Shown here piece by piece: positions 60,175 to 64,000 of a stretch of 64,000 nt of DNA. The notes below the pieces were generated by a model, which did not search any database, was not told the DNA's origin, and saw only the letters and a list, made by a program, of their open reading frames with translations. The DNA lies in NCBI RefSeq assembly GCF_030053595.1, contig NZ_JASGBQ010000005.1:62001-126000 (forward strand), given 5' to 3'. The position numbers and the translations under genes were made by a program. Source of the stretch: Fusibacillus kribbianus. Lineage in GTDB: Bacteria > Bacillota > Clostridia > Lachnospirales > Lachnospiraceae. The stretch's first letter is position 1, and the number at the start of each line of letters is the position of its first letter.

Positions 60175-62154
60175 TTATCCTAAAAACATCGATCTATTTT
60201 TTTCCGGCTTCTCCAATTTCTGTTTTGCAGCACTCATGGCAGCTTCTTGTCTCCGATTATTCTTTGGCTCCGGATTTTCATAATCCTTCCATACCATCCA
60301 TAAACCGATACTGTCCATCCTGACTTCACGGGCCGATCTGTCATTCTCCTGACTCTGCATGAGCTTTCGATTAAACTCTTCATCTCCCAGACCATAATCA
60401 TCATTAATCGAGTATTCGCTGAGATCCGGAAGATTAGATATCAGCGGATCGACTCCCGTTATTTTACACAGAGCATAAGGAGCATGGATTTTTCCGATTT
60501 CGGCTGGTTCCAAAAGACTTCTGGATGTCATATTGGAGCTGGATGAATAACTGGCCCCTCCATGCTTTCCTCCGGAAACCGAAGAGGACACGGAGGGGGA
60601 TTCCACCGTATAGGTTCCCAGATTCTCCGAAAAGTCTTTTAAGGTCTGTGTATCATCAGTTTTCAGATACATCTTAAGCTGTGCATTCGATTTAATGTTT
60701 CTAAACTCTTCTTTATAATTTCTTTCAAGCTGTTGATAATCCTGAATAATTCCGTTCACATGAATTCCCCTGGAACGCCCAGCTGAATACATCGTAGACA
60801 GTACCGGAATATAGGGGAAATTTCCCAGTTCATCCAGGTCATAATCCACGCCGACCGGCAATTTGGTTCCATATTCGTTCGCCACTTCTACCTGGATTCC
60901 ATATGCTTGTGTGATAAATATTGATACCAACGGATATAATGTCTTTTTCTCATCCGGGATCATAATATAAAGCATGGTTTTTTCTCGGCATATAGTATCA
61001 AGTTTAAAATCAGATCGTGAAGTCATATCAGCCACCGAAGGGCTGGTAAACAGCCGCAGTGTTGATAGAGCACTTGTAAAAAAGCTTGCCCGGGTCTTTG
61101 ACGGAGCAACCTGCGCCAGTGCAAATACCCCCTTTGCCGGATGGGTATCCGGCAGCATCTTTAAATAATCATTAAGCGGCAGACTTCCATCCTCTCTCGG
61201 CTGGCACATATAGGCAAGAAAATAGTATACGTTCACACAGTTTCTGTGTTTGGGTGGAGCGTCTTTTGCAACGATCAAGATCGCTGCAGCGATTGTTGCC
61301 ATTTCACCGTTATACCAAAGTGGTTCCCCACTGGATTCCTTGACGATTGCCGATACCAGATCCCAGGTGGCATCCACGGCTTTTGAATCATTTCCGGATT
61401 CAAAAGCATCCAGAATCGGTTGTAAAAAATTGTAATGCACACTTTTTTCCGGACGCCGGAAATCCAATGGCAGAATATGATATCCTTGATTTCTGGCAAA
61501 TCTATTTGTGTAATAATACAGTTCTCCTTTGACATCCGAACAGATCACAGACACGCCCGACAACATTTGTAAATACATAGTCTCCAATAGGATCCGTCTG
61601 GTCTTTCCTGCTCCAGTTGCACCTACGACCAGAGAATGAGGCACCATAGTATTGTAATAGATCTTTTCTTTCGATCCATTCCTTTCCATGTGGACAACCA
61701 AACCTGCAGGGCCTTTGAATTCCGATCCTGTCCTGTAAACAGAAAAATACTTTTCCAAGTCCGATTTTTCCATAAATTTTGCAGTTCCATACTGCCCATT
61801 ACCGACTGCTACAGGGATTTCAATGTTATCTGTCACGCGGATAGTTGTGACATCCTTAACCTTTCCCTGTACCGGCATCAACCAGTACAGATATATCATG
61901 GCTACACCAAAAACCATCTGCAGAATCAGCCACCAGATTTTCACCTGTTTCACTGTAAAAAGTAAGATCCATGCTTCTTGATAGCTCAAGGGCTTTAATC
62001 CGTTGGCAGTTCCGCTCCCCGATAGTGTTAAAAGCGCATGTATAATTGCTGCTATATATGGAGAGATAAGTAACTCTGCAACCAAAAGAAACACAAACAG
62101 CAGAAAATTTGATATTTTCTTTTTTTTACGACCATTTTTTTCAAGAGTTGCCAT
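60175..62154 (-). CDS. virD4: VirD4-type coupling protein
   Basis: 659 residues from MATLEKNGRKKKK, with AAGGGG eight bases upstream. Two or three N-terminal membrane helices, then the hexameric ATPase: Walker A VVGATGAGKTRRILLE near residue 181, VICSDVKGELY, Walker B VDYDLDELGNFPYIP, IQDYQQLERNY. It hands the relaxase-DNA complex to the VirB4 channel. The Ser-rich segment SSVSGGKHGG and an acidic C-terminal third are poorly conserved parts. Confidence 0.93.
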   Translation of the reverse strand: MATLEKNGRKKKKISNFLLFVFLLVAELLISPYIAAIIHALLTLSGSGTANGLKPLSYQEAWILLFTVKQVKIWWLILQMVFGVAMIYLYWLMPVQGKVKDVTTIRVTDNIEIPVAVGNGQYGTAKFMEKSDLEKYFSVYRTGSEFKGPAGLVVHMERNGSKEKIYYNTMVPHSLVVGATGAGKTRRILLETMYLQMLSGVSVICSDVKGELYYYTNRFARNQGYHILPLDFRRPEKSVHYNFLQPILDAFESGNDSKAVDATWDLVSAIVKESSGEPLWYNGEMATIAAAILIVAKDAPPKHRNCVNVYYFLAYMCQPREDGSLPLNDYLKMLPDTHPAKGVFALAQVAPSKTRASFFTSALSTLRLFTSPSVADMTSRSDFKLDTICREKTMLYIMIPDEKKTLYPLVSIFITQAYGIQVEVANEYGTKLPVGVDYDLDELGNFPYIPVLSTMYSAGRSRGIHVNGIIQDYQQLERNYKEEFRNIKSNAQLKMYLKTDDTQTLKDFSENLGTYTVESPSVSSSVSGGKHGGASYSSSSNMTSRSLLEPAEIGKIHAPYALCKITGVDPLISNLPDLSEYSINDDYGLGDEEFNRKLMQSQENDRSAREVRMDSIGLWMVWKDYENPEPKNNRRQEAAMSAAKQKLEKPEKNRSMFLG

Positions 62155-62236
62155 AATTCCCCTTCTATCTTTACAATAAAGAGAGACAATATAAATATTT
62201 TGTCCCATTATTAATATCACATTTAAGGAGGTAACT

Positions 62237-62827
62237 ATGAGAAAAAACGAAGAACGTTTAAAGTACCTGGCACCCAGAGAAAAAGAAGCCTTATTTGATG
62301 TGATCAATCAGGATCATTCTCTCCACGCCATCCGTAACCAGGCAATTTTTCATATTGCAAAATATTGTGCTCTCAGGGTCAGTGAAATAGGCTTGTTACA
62401 GATCAGTGATTACAATCCATACCGTAACAGCATACATTGTCAAAGACTCAAAGGATCCTGTTCCAACACGCTCAGAATTATAGATCCGGTTGTTAGCGAC
62501 GTCCTGAACCGATATCTCCAAATTCGGAAATCACTTAACACATTGAGTCCATACCTATTTCTTTCACAATTCAATGCTCCTATCTCCCGGAAACGTTTAG
62601 ATGGTTTGATAAAGCAGTATGGAGAGCAAGCTCAAATTCCTCCAGATAAATGTCATTTTCATGTATTGAAACATACCCGTGGAGTAGAGCTTGCAGATGC
62701 CGGTCTGGATATGCGTGAGATACAATATTGGTTGGGGCATAAAAACATGGCAAACTCACAACGCTATCTCAGTTACACAGACCGGCAGTATGAAAGAATA
62801 TATACGATTCTATTAAAAGAATTATAA
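62237..62827 (+). CDS. Tyrosine recombinase with catalytic domain only
   Basis: 196 residues, on the opposite strand to all other ICE genes. It has only the catalytic half: Arg in YCALRVSEIGLLQI, HVLKHTRGVELADAG (HxxR), YWLGHKN, and the Tyr in SQRYLSYTD. Length and make-up resemble FimB/FimE-type invertases. AAGGAGG precedes the ATG, and a strong hairpin follows the stop. It may invert or resolve a local DNA segment, or help resolve dimers; no invertible repeat pair longer than the short palindromes was found nearby. Confidence 0.8.
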   Translation: MRKNEERLKYLAPREKEALFDVINQDHSLHAIRNQAIFHIAKYCALRVSEIGLLQISDYNPYRNSIHCQRLKGSCSNTLRIIDPVVSDVLNRYLQIRKSLNTLSPYLFLSQFNAPISRKRLDGLIKQYGEQAQIPPDKCHFHVLKHTRGVELADAGLDMREIQYWLGHKNMANSQRYLSYTDRQYERIYTILLKEL

Positions 62828-62871
62828 AAAAAATCGTCACCCATAGCCGATACTATGAGTAACGATTTTTT
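62828..62871 (+). terminator. Strong intrinsic terminator after the recombinase
   Basis: Nineteen-base arms AAAAAATCGTCACCCATAG and CTATGAGTAACGATTTTTT (two G-U-type changes) around a six-base loop. A- and T-runs at the arms allow termination on both strands. Confidence 0.85.
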
Positions 62872-62887
62872 GTTTTGATATTCTCAG

Positions 62888-62902
62888 GGTCACCGGGTGA
62901 CC
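62888..62902. repeat. ICE palindrome copy 5
   Basis: GGTCACC-G-GGTGACC, perfect, then TTCATTAC. Confidence 0.75.
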
Positions 62903-62924
62903 TTCATTACATGACCGCCCTCAG

Positions 62925-62939
62925 GGTCCCCCGGGGACC
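62925..62939. repeat. ICE palindrome copy 6
   Basis: GGTCCCC-C-GGGGACC, perfect, then TTCATTAC, 37 bases after copy 5. Both lie between the recombinase and relaxase stops. Confidence 0.75.
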
Positions 62940-62980
62940 TTCATTACTTTTAAGATCCCTAGGCCCCTATCCCAACAAAA

Positions 62981-64000
62981 TTACAACTCGAGTTCCTCCA
63001 TATGTGTTCTTCTTTTATGTTTCTTCTTTTTTTGCATTGAATGAGAATGAACTGCCTCTCTCTCCTGGCGTCTTCTATTGCAATGAGAAAATGCACTTCG
63101 GAATAGTGCATAGGCAAAATTAACCGCTCTTCCACTTTCAATATTTCGCATTACATTTAAAGATTCTATTGCTTCTTGGTTTCCCTGATCCGCAAGATCT
63201 TGTAACAGTTGCTTTCCAGCTGCAGGATTATTTTTCTCTTTCTTGTCATTCCACAGTTGCCATGCGAGAGCTACGGTCTTTTCATTTTTGTCAAAATCTT
63301 CTTTTGCCGTTCCATCAATTTGATTCTGTATATGAGACTCTTCTACACTTCCAGCATCTTCAGTGACCCCCAATAAATGATCTGGAATATCACAAACCTT
63401 ATACTGTTCAATTTCTAATGTTTTTCTGATAATAAGATTGCCGATTCTCTTATTCAAATCCTCTTCTGCAGACTGTGTTACTCTTGAAGCTTTACCTTCA
63501 GTAGACGAATATGTTCTGCTTATATTTTCAGCTGCAGCTTTAAATGCACGATACTCTTTTGCAATATCGCTTCTTTCCAAAAGCATTTTTGTAATGAGAT
63601 CTATTTTTTCCTTCACTTCTGGCGGCATATATTGGTAATACTTTCTTCCATTCGTAGGAATACTCTGCTTTAACTCCAGCATTTTCTCCGCCAGTTTTTC
63701 ACAATCCTCCATGGAGGTGCGCCCCAAAAAATGATCTACTCTATCACCTGGTATTTGTGACAGAATTCCGGTTTCGTCGAGCGCTGCTTCCACCTGGGTT
63801 AAAGTTGCATTCCGCTTCAAGGTCTTTTCTGTAATCAGATTCTCTCTTTCTGCTTTGAATATTTCCCGTGAAAATATTTCTCTGCAGCAATTTTGTGTTT
63901 TGACTGAAATAAACTTATCTTTCAACTGTTCTTTTTCTGACCAAAAAACAATATGTACATGAGGATGGCTTACTTCTCTGTGATAGGCAGCGATATACCG
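62981..64000 (-). CDS. Mobilisation relaxase, C-terminal part (runs off window)
   Basis: The reading frame is open from the right edge; 339 codons are visible. The first visible residues, AAYHREVSHPHVHIVFW, contain the HxHxH metal motif of MOB relaxases, which nick the origin of transfer and stay bound to the DNA strand. Downstream is a long helical, charged region with an ADQGNQEAIESLNVM segment like a Sel1/TPR repeat and a basic tail KKKKHKRR. It resembles MobP-type relaxases of Firmicute ICEs. The catalytic Tyr and start lie outside the window. Confidence 0.82.
   Translation of the reverse strand, partial: RYIAAYHREVSHPHVHIVFWSEKEQLKDKFISVKTQNCCREIFSREIFKAERENLITEKTLKRNATLTQVEAALDETGILSQIPGDRVDHFLGRTSMEDCEKLAEKMLELKQSIPTNGRKYYQYMPPEVKEKIDLITKMLLERSDIAKEYRAFKAAAENISRTYSSTEGKASRVTQSAEEDLNKRIGNLIIRKTLEIEQYKVCDIPDHLLGVTEDAGSVEESHIQNQIDGTAKEDFDKNEKTVALAWQLWNDKKEKNNPAAGKQLLQDLADQGNQEAIESLNVMRNIESGRAVNFAYALFRSAFSHCNRRRQEREAVHSHSMQKKKKHKRRTHMEELEL

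Overview
The window looks like the chromosome of an anaerobic gut-type Firmicute, most likely a Lachnospiraceae or related Clostridia. The reasons are the gap-pgk-tpiA order, a DUF4317 gene, AGGAGG ribosome sites, a two-gene TrkA set with TrkH, and an integrative conjugative element (ICE) of the Firmicute type. The family is an inference from gene content; no rRNA or tRNA gene is present to fix it. No CRISPR array was seen.

1-36 kb is ordinary, fairly GC-rich core chromosome. Left to right it holds: gap-pgk-tpiA (glycolysis, tpiA cut by the window edge); lgt followed by an NMT1-type ABC importer and an M29 aminopeptidase; a MarR regulator coupled to ftsH; a DUF4317 gene; an aminotransferase; a P-type cation ATPase; a MATE exporter, a LysR regulator, a cystathionine gamma-synthase and a MalY-type lyase; a tiny autonomous peptide gene; a complete GlcNAc operon (EIIA, EI, HPr, EIICB, NagB, NagA); a DUF2935 gene; a potassium block (TrkH, two TrkA-type proteins, a TPR protein, KdpE, KdpD); and a large CoA-disulfide-reductase/rhodanese/sulfite-reductase fusion with a divergent LysR gene. 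The KdpDE pair sits upstream of Trk genes rather than kdpFABC, and the trk promoter carries tandem 11-bp repeats expected for an OmpR-family regulator.

36-43 kb is a visibly more AT-rich accessory strip. It has small secreted or membrane proteins, an FmdE-like protein, a BlaI/BlaR1-type repressor-protease pair with clear operators but no beta-lactamase, a DUF5714 protein, and three truncated genes (lipoprotein tail, rhodanese-TtcA head, TcdA tail). The truncations mark at least two recombination breakpoints, one next to the ICE end.

43.4-64 kb is one end of an ICE, open at the right edge. It encodes Int and Xis, SSB, a thioester-domain/Cna-B surface adhesin with near-identical 264-bp repeats, a lipoprotein, a CpaE-like protein with a degenerate P-loop, an ArdC-like antirestriction protein, a C39-like peptidase, a VirB4 split over two genes, PrgI/VirB3-, VirB6- and VirB2-like proteins, a VirD4 coupling protein, a catalytic-domain-only tyrosine recombinase, and the C-terminal part of a relaxase. 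A family of short palindromes (GGTCnCC-n-GGnGACC) recurs only between ICE genes, with paired changes that keep the stem. I regard it as the most promising undescribed signal here.
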